Shown piece after piece: positions 34,419 through 44,500 of a stretch of DNA of 64,000 bases; position 1 is the stretch's first letter, and every line of letters starts with the position of its first letter. The notes under the pieces were generated by a model that searched no databases, was not told the DNA's origin, and worked only from the letters and a program-made list of their open reading frames with translations. The position numbers and the translations under genes were made by a program. Source of the stretch: Bacilli bacterium (lineage in GTDB: Bacteria; Bacillota_I; Bacilli_A; RF39; UBA660); assembly GCA_017428485.1 (NCBI GenBank), contig JAFRQT010000001.1, forward strand, positions 1 through 64,000. The letters are read 5' to 3'.

Positions 34419-36068
34419 TTATATTTCTTGTATAACTGTAAGTATTACTGGTTTACATGAAGTTTCTTGATACAAATATGCGCCCACTTGTTCACGTATG
34501 TCATTTCTAATTTTAACATAATCAGCATATTTAGCACCATAAGTATTATCTTTAATAACTTCTAAACTGATTCGTTTTATTTCATTTATCATATCTGTAT
34601 TTTCTTTATCATATACAAACCCTCTTGTGACAACTTCAGGATCTATTATTAATTCTTTTTCTTTTTTAGTTAAAGTTGCAGAAATAACAACAAGTCCATT
34701 ACTACTTAATAATTCTCTATCTTTAAGTACTAATTCTCCAATATCTTCTATCATATTTCCATCTATTAGTACATCATCAACGAATACTCTATCAAAATTA
34801 TCAACTAATTTTCCATTTTCAAATGTAACAATATCACCATTTTCTTTAAGTAATATATTTTCTTTTGGTACACCTACTTTATATGCTAAATCGCCATTTT
34901 GAACTTGATATCTATATTCACCTTTAATAGGCATATAGTATTTTGGATTAAATAATTTTACTAACATCATCAAATCTTCAGAAGAAGCATGATGACGAAC
35001 GCTTTTATCTTTTGGTATTTGTTCAATATTAACACCTTTAATAGCAAGTTCATTCATTATCTTAACAAGTACTTTTTCATATGCATCATAACTAGGCTCA
35101 GCAAAACAGATTGCATCTCCTTTTTCAAGTGTAATAAATTTATCATGTCCAGATATCATTCTATTAATATTTGAATATGGTGTCTCTCTATCATTGCTAA
35201 TTAAAATTACTGTATTTAGAAGTTTTAAATCAGTTAAATTTCCAAGCATACTCTCATCAATATCTAAATAATTGTTTTTAACACAAATAGAAACTATATT
35301 ATGAAGTTCTTTTCCCATAATAACCACTTTTCTATTCTTGCCTTTTAATGAATTAAAAATCTCTTGAATAGTATAAATATGTAATGGTAATACAGTAAAT
35401 ATTATTCTTCCTTTATTTCTGTCTACAACTTTTTTAAAGAATCCTTCAAGTTTATGTTTTGGAGAAGTATGTCCTTTCTTTTCTGCAAAAACACTTTCTG
35501 CCATTAAGCAAAGAACTCCTTGTTTACCAATATATGCAAGCTTACCTAAATCCATATCATAATTATCTTTCATTGTAGGATCAATGATAAAATCAGCCAT
35601 ATATATTATTGCTCCATCTGGTGTGTTAATACAATATCCTAAAGTTTCTGGACTACTATGAGTCACACTAAATGGAAATACACTAATATTATCAAAGTCT
35701 AATTTTCTATGTGCTTTTATAATATGTAAATTTTTAATTTCAACTTTTTCATTTTCTGAATCATATTTAATTATTTCACTTGTATAATTTGAAGCATAAA
35801 CATCAATATTTGGTAATAGTTTAATCAAATCGGTTAAAGCTCCCATATTTTCTCTATGTGGGTGACTAATAAATACACCAACTATTTCTTTTTCATGTTC
35901 TTTTAAATAAGAAAAATCAGGAATGACATAATCAACACCATACATTTTATCTGGTGCATACTTCATGCCACAATCAAAAATAAATAGTTTATTATCTACT
36001 CTAACTGTATATAAATTCTTACCATTTTCGTTTAAACCACCTAAACTCATTATGTTAATCTTGCTCAT
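34419..36068 (-). CDS. RNase J paralog with a degenerate active site
   Basis: Has 549 residues with the RNase J architecture: metallo-beta-lactamase core, inserted beta-CASP domain and C-terminal domain (about 440-549). The metal ligands are mostly lost. The HxHxDH motif reads SHPHRENMGA, and the last His of the usual VHGEYR is Lys (IKGEYR). Retained are an Asp in MADFIID and the His in HHASSEDL. In Bacillus and Staphylococcus, RNase J1 is the catalytic partner of the weaker RNase J2, and this gene looks like an extreme J2. A structural or regulatory subunit is the likely role. Terminator precedes it; it starts a unit reaching thiI. Confidence 0.85.
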   Translation of the reverse strand: MSKINIMSLGGLNENGKNLYTVRVDNKLFIFDCGMKYAPDKMYGVDYVIPDFSYLKEHEKEIVGVFISHPHRENMGALTDLIKLLPNIDVYASNYTSEIIKYDSENEKVEIKNLHIIKAHRKLDFDNISVFPFSVTHSSPETLGYCINTPDGAIIYMADFIIDPTMKDNYDMDLGKLAYIGKQGVLCLMAESVFAEKKGHTSPKHKLEGFFKKVVDRNKGRIIFTVLPLHIYTIQEIFNSLKGKNRKVVIMGKELHNIVSICVKNNYLDIDESMLGNLTDLKLLNTVILISNDRETPYSNINRMISGHDKFITLEKGDAICFAEPSYDAYEKVLVKIMNELAIKGVNIEQIPKDKSVRHHASSEDLMMLVKLFNPKYYMPIKGEYRYQVQNGDLAYKVGVPKENILLKENGDIVTFENGKLVDNFDRVFVDDVLIDGNMIEDIGELVLKDRELLSSNGLVVISATLTKKEKELIIDPEVVTRGFVYDKENTDMINEIKRISLEVIKDNTYGAKYADYVKIRNDIREQVGAYLYQETSCKPVILTVIQEI

Positions 36069-36117
36069 AAAAATTTCATCTCCTTAAAAGTTTAAATGCT
36101 GTTAAAATTATAACATA

Positions 36118-36172
36118 AATCAAAAAAAAATACTAGTTATCACTAGAATGGCAACCCTAGTATTTTTTTACA
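36118..36172 (-). terminator. Terminator of the toxin-immunity operon
   Basis: Minus strand AAATACTAG...CTAGTATTTTTTTTT: an 8-9-bp stem with a 20-base loop (which holds a second CTAG) and a long T-run. It lies just beyond the ADP-ribosylglycohydrolase stop at 36181. Confidence 0.75.
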
Positions 36173-36180
36173 TGTATTTT

Positions 36181-37617
36181 TTACATTGATAAGTGTTTAT
36201 TTTTTTGATTATTTAATATATTACTAAATCCATTAGACATGTTAACTAAATAATTATATTTTTTTAATTTAGATTTCCAATTATCAGGAAAATTATTTTC
36301 ACCATAAATACATCCATTAATTCCACCAGTTATAGCTCCAACAGTGTCAGTATCAGATCCTAAATTAACAGCTTTAAGTACTGCTTCATCATACTTTTGA
36401 CTATTTAATGTACACCAAATTGATGCTTCTAAAGTACTTACTATATATCCAGATGATGATATTTCACTTTCAGTTAATTTAGATATATCACCTCTTAATA
36501 GCCTTGAATATTTATCAATAGTTTCAGTAGAATAATATTTATCATATTCAATACTTTTTAATTGTTCATATGCTTGTTTTTTATCAATACCACTTAGTAT
36601 TCTTTTCATATAGTCACAATATATTTTACATCCTAATTTGCTAATTTCGTGTGCGTGAGTTAATCCAGATAAATTGTTAACTATTTCTACTTCTTCAGTT
36701 TCAGAGAATTTGTTGGCATAAAGATATATTGCTACAGGTAACATTCTCATTAAAGAACCATTCCCATTACTATTATAATCGAGTAATCCACAATGTAATG
36801 CATCATTCCTTTTATAATAGTATGCTGATAATGCTTGTCTCGTTGTAATTCCTATATCAAATACTTTATCAGTAGCAGTATATTCTGCTTTAATACACCA
36901 ATCACAAAACCTTTGCATTATATCATCATAATCTATTTTTTCTTCTTTAATTACTGAATCCATAAATGCGATACTCATAGATGTATCATCACTCCATGTT
37001 CCTTCAGGAACATGGTGACTCCCGTAACCCTGCATATCAGTTACTGGCGCTATTTTTCTAGACTGTCTATCAGTAAACTCTACTGGAACTCCAAGAGCAT
37101 CTCCGATAGCAAATCCAATAATTCCGCTTCTTACTTTATATGGATCAATTGTACTAATATTAGGCTGACCATATATACATAAATAACTATATTTAATCAA
37201 TTGTTCATCATTGCCGACATAATTCATTATGAATGATAATAATTCAGCATTAAAATTATTTTTAAATTCTTTTAATAATACGCCAAAATGATTAATTTTT
37301 AATGTTTTCTTATTTATTTTATGTAAGAAATTAACATCTTTTGTTCTAATATATAAATATATATATATTAAATTTTTAGAATGATCCTTAACTCTTTTTA
37401 TATGACTATCATCTAATTGTTTTAATACATCTATGCTGTTTAGAAGTGGAATATATTTATATGCTTCCTCTATCCCAAATTGACATAAACTAACAATACT
37501 TTTTTCAACGTCTTTTCTTTGCTCTTCTGAAAGACTATTTAATTCTTTCTCACCAAAAAAATAATTATTTCTTTTTGAATGTAATTGTTTAATTATTTCA
37601 TTATAATTATCATTCAT
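36181..37617 (-). CDS. ADP-ribosylglycohydrolase with N-terminal extension; candidate immunity to the ART domain
   Basis: Has 478 residues. A helical extension of about 160 residues without recognisable family precedes a DraG-type ADP-ribosylglycohydrolase domain: GFAIGDALGVPVEF (about 168), GTWSDDTS, GNGSLMRMLPVA and LGSDTDTVGA. All metal-binding positions look intact. It is the last gene of the toxin operon, after the small alarmone hydrolase, and faces a toxin whose last domain is an ADP-ribosyltransferase. In the known Tre1-Tri1 pair of Serratia, the immunity protein is an ADP-ribosylhydrolase whose extra segment also plugs the toxin. The extension here may do likewise (inference). RBS TTGGAGGTTACCT. 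Confidence 0.9.
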   Translation of the reverse strand: MNDNYNEIIKQLHSKRNNYFFGEKELNSLSEEQRKDVEKSIVSLCQFGIEEAYKYIPLLNSIDVLKQLDDSHIKRVKDHSKNLIYIYLYIRTKDVNFLHKINKKTLKINHFGVLLKEFKNNFNAELLSFIMNYVGNDEQLIKYSYLCIYGQPNISTIDPYKVRSGIIGFAIGDALGVPVEFTDRQSRKIAPVTDMQGYGSHHVPEGTWSDDTSMSIAFMDSVIKEEKIDYDDIMQRFCDWCIKAEYTATDKVFDIGITTRQALSAYYYKRNDALHCGLLDYNSNGNGSLMRMLPVAIYLYANKFSETEEVEIVNNLSGLTHAHEISKLGCKIYCDYMKRILSGIDKKQAYEQLKSIEYDKYYSTETIDKYSRLLRGDISKLTESEISSSGYIVSTLEASIWCTLNSQKYDEAVLKAVNLGSDTDTVGAITGGINGCIYGENNFPDNWKSKLKKYNYLVNMSNGFSNILNNQKNKHLSM

Positions 37618-37635
37618 AGGTAACCTCCAATATTT

Positions 37636-38094
37636 TTATAATCTTATCTTGCTCTCTTTTTCCTCTAAGTCCACTAAATATTGATGACATTTAGCATATT
37701 TTTGATATCTTTGTAAATCCCAATCATTTATCTCATCTAGTCTACTTATATCCATATTATGTTCTAAATCTTTAATTTTAACTTTTCTAGCTAAATTATT
37801 ACTTCCTATTCTTTCAACATAACTATAGTAATCTTCATTAGGATTATGTGTAAGTAATTTTAATGCACCAATTACATTTTCAGAAAATCCTTTGTTTCTT
37901 AAATCATCAACAGTTATTTCTGTATCTTCTAAAGTATCATGTAACAAAGCAACAATGGTAGAGTCTTCATCATCCATTTGTTCAGCAACATGAAATGGAT
38001 GAAATACATAAGGTAATCCAGATTTATCAACCTGGTCCTTATGTAAATCATACATCAAATTAATTGCTATTTTCGTTTTTGGCGTGTATATCAT
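37636..38094 (-). CDS. Small alarmone hydrolase (HD domain); candidate immunity to the RelA/SpoT-like domain
   Basis: Has 152 residues, a stand-alone HD hydrolase of the SpoT/MESH1 type. Metal and catalytic motifs: SGLPYVFHPFHVAEQM, the HD-ED motif ALLHDTLEDTEI, and VKIKDLEHNMDISRL. Family members remove the 3'-pyrophosphate from (p)ppGpp or (p)ppApp, and in toxSAS toxin-antitoxin pairs they serve as antitoxins. It begins by overlapping the previous stop (ATGA at 38094), so translation is coupled. The ATG at 38094 is preferred because GGAGGTCACTTTG precedes it. The toxin two genes upstream contains a RelA/SpoT synthetase-like domain, its presumed target chemistry. Confidence 0.9.
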   Translation of the reverse strand: MIYTPKTKIAINLMYDLHKDQVDKSGLPYVFHPFHVAEQMDDEDSTIVALLHDTLEDTEITVDDLRNKGFSENVIGALKLLTHNPNEDYYSYVERIGSNNLARKVKIKDLEHNMDISRLDEINDWDLQRYQKYAKCHQYLVDLEEKESKIRL

Positions 38095-38552
38095 CAAAGT
38101 GACCTCCCAATTTCATGATTCCAAGGATACCCTGTTGGATATTCATCATTAAAATGTATCTCCTCTAAATGCAATTTCCCATATACATATTCAGATGCTA
38201 AATAGAAGTCTTCTCTCCACATTTTATTATCCTTATCAAATATGTATAATTTACTTACCTCAGGATAAATCCTCACTATAATAGTCTGACAGTATTTGAA
38301 ATATCTACAATCTTTTTTGTGGGGACCAATAATCAATGATTCATCAACATCCACTTTTGATATATCATACCCTCTAGTTATTAAACTATCAGTTAATAGT
38401 TTCTTATAAAATACATGGGCCTTTTCTTGGTCTCCAGTAACAGCTTGTTTAAGATCTCTGCTTATTTCGTCTGCCGTCATGCTATGAGAATTAGCTGTTT
38501 GCTTTTCCATACGAAATCCAGTTTCCTTGGCAGGATAATTATTATCAAACAT
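38094..38552 (-). CDS. Unknown protein, first of three genes after the toxin; candidate immunity or chaperone
   Basis: Has 152 residues, soluble, no signal peptide and no family I recognise. It has a polar N-terminus (ETGFRMEKQTANSHS), a helical middle and a beta-like segment (CQTIIVRIYPEVSKLYIFDK), ending in YPTGYPWNHEIG. It starts 18 bases after the toxin stop with a good RBS (AAAGGAGAGAATAAAT) and overlaps the alarmone hydrolase gene. By position it would match the first enzymatic domain of the toxin (the kinase-like one), since the next two genes match the next two domains. It could instead be a secretion chaperone. Confidence 0.8.
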   Translation of the reverse strand: MFDNNYPAKETGFRMEKQTANSHSMTADEISRDLKQAVTGDQEKAHVFYKKLLTDSLITRGYDISKVDVDESLIIGPHKKDCRYFKYCQTIIVRIYPEVSKLYIFDKDNKMWREDFYLASEYVYGKLHLEEIHFNDEYPTGYPWNHEIGRSL

Positions 38553-38570
38553 ATTTATTCTCTCCTTTCA

Positions 38571-41500
38571 TTATATTTGATCCATATAAATATAAATTAT
38601 TCCATTACTATCTTTCTTAACTGCTTTTATTTCAAATTTACTTCCATAATTTAGCAGTACCTCTCCTTCAGCATCATTTATATTAACAAAATTACCAAAT
38701 TGGCCGCCAACTTTTGTACGTATTCTAAATTGAACTTTGCCATCAAATCCATAGGTTGGAGAAGTACTCATAAAGCCTTCATCAACATATATATTTCCTT
38801 CAGCAGTTAATTTTTTATAGATTGTATCACCATCATCTGTTTCTAATACACCATATTTTCTCAATGCATTAATCCTTGTACCTCTTTTTAATAATATTGA
38901 TTCTTTAAATGTCATATGTTTAAGAGCCTCACTTAATGCCTTTGATTCATATTCATATCTCTCTAGCATGTCTTTCACCGTTCCAATACTACCATCTCTA
39001 TTCAATCCCTTTTTCGTTCCATCCACATCGAAACGATATACTTCACTAGTATCAGGGTCATATATATATTCCGTTTCCCAACCTACATGATAAAATTTTA
39101 TACAATATTTTCCATCTGGTGTTTGCTTAAGTGTTCCATCCGAATTTTTCTCCAACAAGTTATTAATGGTTTCAATATCACTTTTTCCCTTAGCTCTAGA
39201 AATAGTGTTCAAGAATGAATAACTAGCAATTGGTGTTTCACCATTTTCATCCTTATATCCGTATAATAAATCTAATTGTGTATATGCTTTACCACTATTT
39301 GGGTTAATAAGAGGGTCTCCATTTTTATCAAGAATTGTTGTCTTTCTAAGTTTGTCCTGCCATTGTTTTATCTCGTTGACATAATCATTTTTAAAGATTT
39401 TCCAATCATATTTTCCATAACTCTTAATACCTTTAAATAATGATTCGGCATATTCTTCAGGAGTCTCTGTAAAGCCAAATGGACTAGTATCAACAGTAAC
39501 TGTAGATGCTATGAATTTTTTATATTCATTGATGGCTTTAGTTAATGCATATTCAGAACTATAATTAAATACCACTTCGTTACCAACATAAATTTTTTGG
39601 TTCAATGATTGTATTTGACTGCACACATCTTTTATAATTTGATCTGTACTACTTCTATATATCTCATACAATTCATGGTTCATAAATTGTTTAACATTAT
39701 ATGAGTTTTCAGTATGGAATTGTAATTCTATGGTTAATCCATCTGGTGTTGTTAACCCAACATTTAAACCTTGATATATTGATTGCCCCCACCAGTTATT
39801 AACATATTTTATATTATATCCTAAGGCTTGTAGTTTAGCAAGTTTTTCTATTACTGTTGATTCATACTGATTTGTTGAAGGAACTATCAATGTATATCTT
39901 AGGCTATCACTTATATCTGCAGCTGCTGCTTCAATTTGTCCACCCTTGCTTATTATTCGAGCAATTTTTTCTTTAATACTTTCAAGAGACTTTAATTTAA
40001 AATCTAATCCTTCTAATCGACATCCATCTTCTTCTAATGTGTGCATATCTTGAGTTACTGAGTTTTCTTGCAATTGAGCATTATTATATATTTCATTGGC
40101 ATATTTTTCAATTTTAGCCTGTACTTCAGTAGATAATTTATCAAACATTTTTACTTCCACTTCAGTCACGTATGATGATTTTAATTCCAATATATATGCC
40201 TCTTTTAGATGTAACAAATCCTTCTTTTTCTTATATTCTACATCATTAGGATCTAATAGTTCTATTTCTCTAGCAATAGAGTTTCGAATTTCTTCGGTAG
40301 TCATATCCACATAATTCTTACTTACTAAGTATTTTGGATCGACACCGATATTTTGTAAATTTTTAATTTGTTGTGCACTTAAACCGGTTATATATTCTTT
40401 TAATGAGCTGCTATCAATTCCTTTAAATAAATTATTATAATGCTCTGCAGTTGTGATTCCTTGGATAAATATTGTATCTTCAATTTCTGTTGGTGACATT
40501 TTTACTTTTTCAACTGAAGTATTTGTTGTTTGTGATAAACAATCTTGTACACCTGTTACATTATCCATAAACGAATTAATATTTTTCATAAAGTATTCTT
40601 TTCTTTGTAATATTTTTTCAATTATTTCATTAGATGAAGAAGGATTAACTGCTAATGCATAGCTAGCAAACATATCTATGTAATCTGCATCACTAATATT
40701 ACTTAAAGTTTGTATTGCTTTTGTAAGAACATTTTTACATTCTGTGGAAAGACCATTTTGCTTTATATATTCTAATAATTGTGGATAAATATTTTGTTTA
40801 GATCCAGCTGGTGAAAATCCAAAGTCTAGTGCTAAAGATTCATCTGTATTACTTAATAAGTATTTAAATGCTTGTTCTTTATCTATTCCTCTTAATTTAC
40901 CATCCGAATCAATAATAAAGTTCTCCGCATCGGAGTCAAAATTACCAAGTAAATAATCTATTACATATTCTTCTAATAATTCTGCTGTGTGTTGCGTAAT
41001 TATCTCGTTAGTGCTTGCCATTTTAGCATTTGCTATTTTTTCTTGAACAGCAACTTTTACATTTCCATCACCATAGGCTTGTACATCAACAGCTCTATCT
41101 GATAAAAGATTTTGAAGTAGACTAGCTGCTTTTTGTATTTCAACTCTAAATGGTCTTACTTTATAAGTACCTTTATTCACACCAGGTTTTACTAAATAAG
41201 TTTTGCCATTATACGTAAATTCATACATTACTCCAGTTTGACCCATATTTGCATGAGATAATACTATTCCCGAATCTAATAACGCATGTAAAATTGTCTC
41301 TGTATCAGTAAATATTTCACTTTCATCTGAATAACTTTCTTTATTTATAATTGCATCACTACTAGGTTTGATGGCATCAGTCTCTGAGATTGTTTGTGAA
41401 CTATATTGTACATCTTCTGTTACATCAAATTCATGCTTTATTTTTGCTTTTAGCATCTCTAATGCATATTCATTAAGTTTTGATATGTCTTCACCAGTCT

Positions 41501-44500
41501 TAATACCATTTTGATAGTAATAAATTATATCATTTATATCAACCACATAAGTGTCCAACTCTGTCATATTTGTCTGATTGACTTTTGTAAATGTTATAGT
41601 ATCTATTGAACCATCTTTTAATATTTGAGGAAATTCAACAGTTTTAAATATATTTCCAAAAATATCTTCTATATTTTCTATATTTGAAGGGAATAAATAC
41701 TTTATATTACTTCCCAGAAATTTAGTACATGTACTTACATAAACTGAAGATATTAATCCCCATAATTGCTCTAACTGTGGCGATATGGCACCATCGACTT
41801 GACCATTCCAGTTAGGAAAAGCCAAATCTAAAAACATAAAATTTTCACCAATGGTTGTATTTTCTACATTTAAATATTTTTCATTCATTAAAGGATGATA
41901 TTCATCTTCAATTTTACCCCATAAAATGGCTTCTTTAGTCGGAGATGAATCAATAAATTTATTAAAGCAATTTACTGCTAACGTGGCTTTTAAGTAATTT
42001 TGATCACTAGGAGAACTATAACCATTTTCAATAAAATCCACACCAAAAATATCATCAAGTAAATAACCAATTTGAAAATCCTCAAGTCCATTAATTGAAA
42101 TTGAGCCCATTTTACTTTTTATTTCATTATATGCTTCAGTATAAATAGCTTCTCTAATAAATTTATTATTTTGTATTAATTTTTCAATTATTAAAGCTTT
42201 CTTATTTGCATCTAAATCTGTTAAATTAATTAAATCATAGAAAATACCCGCGGTATTATTGCCGTTTGAATGTACATATTTTTTAGTTAAATAATCTTCA
42301 ATTTTAGAACTAATGCTATCAACATCTATATCTTGGTCTACAGGAATATTTTTTAAGAATTCTACCGCACTTTCAATGGTATCAAAAGTTGGTATTTCAA
42401 TTTTTGTATCGACTTTCGTAATATTATTACTATTCATAAGTTTTGCTTTTAAATAATCAATTAGTAAGTCAATTTTAGATATATCAATACCATCACCATC
42501 AGGATCAAATTGTTCACTAAATTCTTCATCAGAGCAAAAGAAACCAGCATCATTTCCTTCTTCCATACTAACGGTTTCCCATTGAGCTTTTAGTATTTCT
42601 AATCCCGCTATAGTATTATTAGTTATCACGTTTGGTAAAGATATAGTTATCATAGTGTTACCGCCGCCATAAACGTATCGAATATATGTTCCATAATCAG
42701 CAGTATCTATTTTTCCTCCACTAATAACATCACTTGCCTTTATTGGTTTACCAAGAATATCTGATAATATACTAGCGCAGTTTCCATCGTGACTTGAAAA
42801 TTTAGCTGATGAATTATATCTTGTAATAATTGAGTCTTCACTTATAAACGTTACAGCATCTCCTTCATCTAGTTTTCCATTAAATATATCATCAAAACTA
42901 ACAGAAGTTTCCTCAACTTTAAATACTATTTCCTTTTGATTGGTGAATAAATTTTTTATTAAACTTTGATCCACACCAAATGTTTTTAATATGTTTTGTA
43001 TTTCTATAATATCACTCATTGTTAAATCTTTTCCCAAAAATTTGGACATCTGCTCTTGGAATCCAACCGTATCCGTTGATTTCAAGCCATTAACTATTTC
43101 TGAATATTTACTTTGATCTATTTTATATGATGTTTCTAATTGTGCAAATAGTGACTCTATTTCAGATGATTTAATTTTATCTATTCCTTCAATCACACCA
43201 TTTTCTTCTAATATAGTTTCAATCATTGAACTAAACATATTATTTGCATATAATAAAGCAGCATTTTGATAATTACCATTAAATTGTTTAAAAAATTCAT
43301 AATGTTTTATTTGGGTGTTACATTCTTCTATTTGCTTATTAATATTTTCTCTTTGCTTTACAAGTTCATTAATTTTTAGAACATCTGTTTCATTTTCTAA
43401 TTTAGCATTAATATCATTTATTTTATTATTTAATGACTCTATTTTTGTATTGAATATATCAATATTACCCTCTGATGCATTTATACCTATTATTGAATTT
43501 AATGCTAAATTCTCAACATATTGATCAAATGACATAAATTCCATATTTCCGAGAGCATTTTGATTATTTAGAAAAATATCTACATATTGGTCATATTTAG
43601 TTTTGACATTTGGATCTACTTTTAAACTAGCTTTAATCAACTCTAAAGATTTTCCATTCTTTCGTATTGCTTCAATATTATTCTTAAAAATATCAAAATT
43701 ATCAAGCAAATTTGTATGTTTTTGATTTACCATTTGCATTAAAGCAACTTTTAATCCATTAGAATTTCCTGTCAATGCAACAGATAAACCAGCTTTTGCC
43801 AGTTTCCCTGATCCTTGCATTATTCCTGCTGTTAATGCTCCATAAAGTGCTGATTTTCCAACTGCTTCCCAATCAATTTCTTCTTTTATTCTGCCACGAG
43901 TTGCAAAACTTTTAAATACAGGATCTAAAATTTCTTGTAATCCTTCTTCTATTGCTTCACTAAACATCTCATGTAACAAACTTCCTACACTAGAAGCAAG
44001 GAATTTTTGCATTGATTTTCCACCGATTTTTGATAATAGTTTTGCAATTAAATTTGGTGTATCAGAAAGATATGGAATACCTCCGAGAAGTTTCTCCAAA
44101 AGTACTTCACTTGTACCAACAAATCCACCATATACAAGAGCTTCAGATAAACTCATACCTGCTTGCATTCCCTGCTCCATTGCATTACCAGCGGCTGATA
44201 CTCCCATTAATACTTTAGAGCCATAAGTAAAAATACCAGCAAATATTTTTGCGACCACAGGAGCTGCAGTACCTCCAGAAAAATATGTAATTGCTGCACC
44301 AATTGCAGCCATCGCTATGGTAGGTAACATGTTTCCTATAGAAGTGCACACTTCATATGTCCCTAGAAAAATACTTCCGAAGTTATCTTTTAATCCTTGC
44401 GCATAATACATCCTCGCATAATCTTCTGCACTAACTTTGCCATCTGCTTTACTGCAAATATTACGCAGACCATTCCAAAATTGTGCTAATCCATCACCTA

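Noticed and set aside
36181-37617. Reading the 478-residue hydrolase as a second toxin
   Set aside because: All metal-site motifs of a glycohydrolase are intact and it lacks transferase motifs and export features.
44000-44220. Short plus-strand frame opposite the toxin
   Set aside because: Antisense shadow of the hydrophobic region of the toxin gene; no start context.
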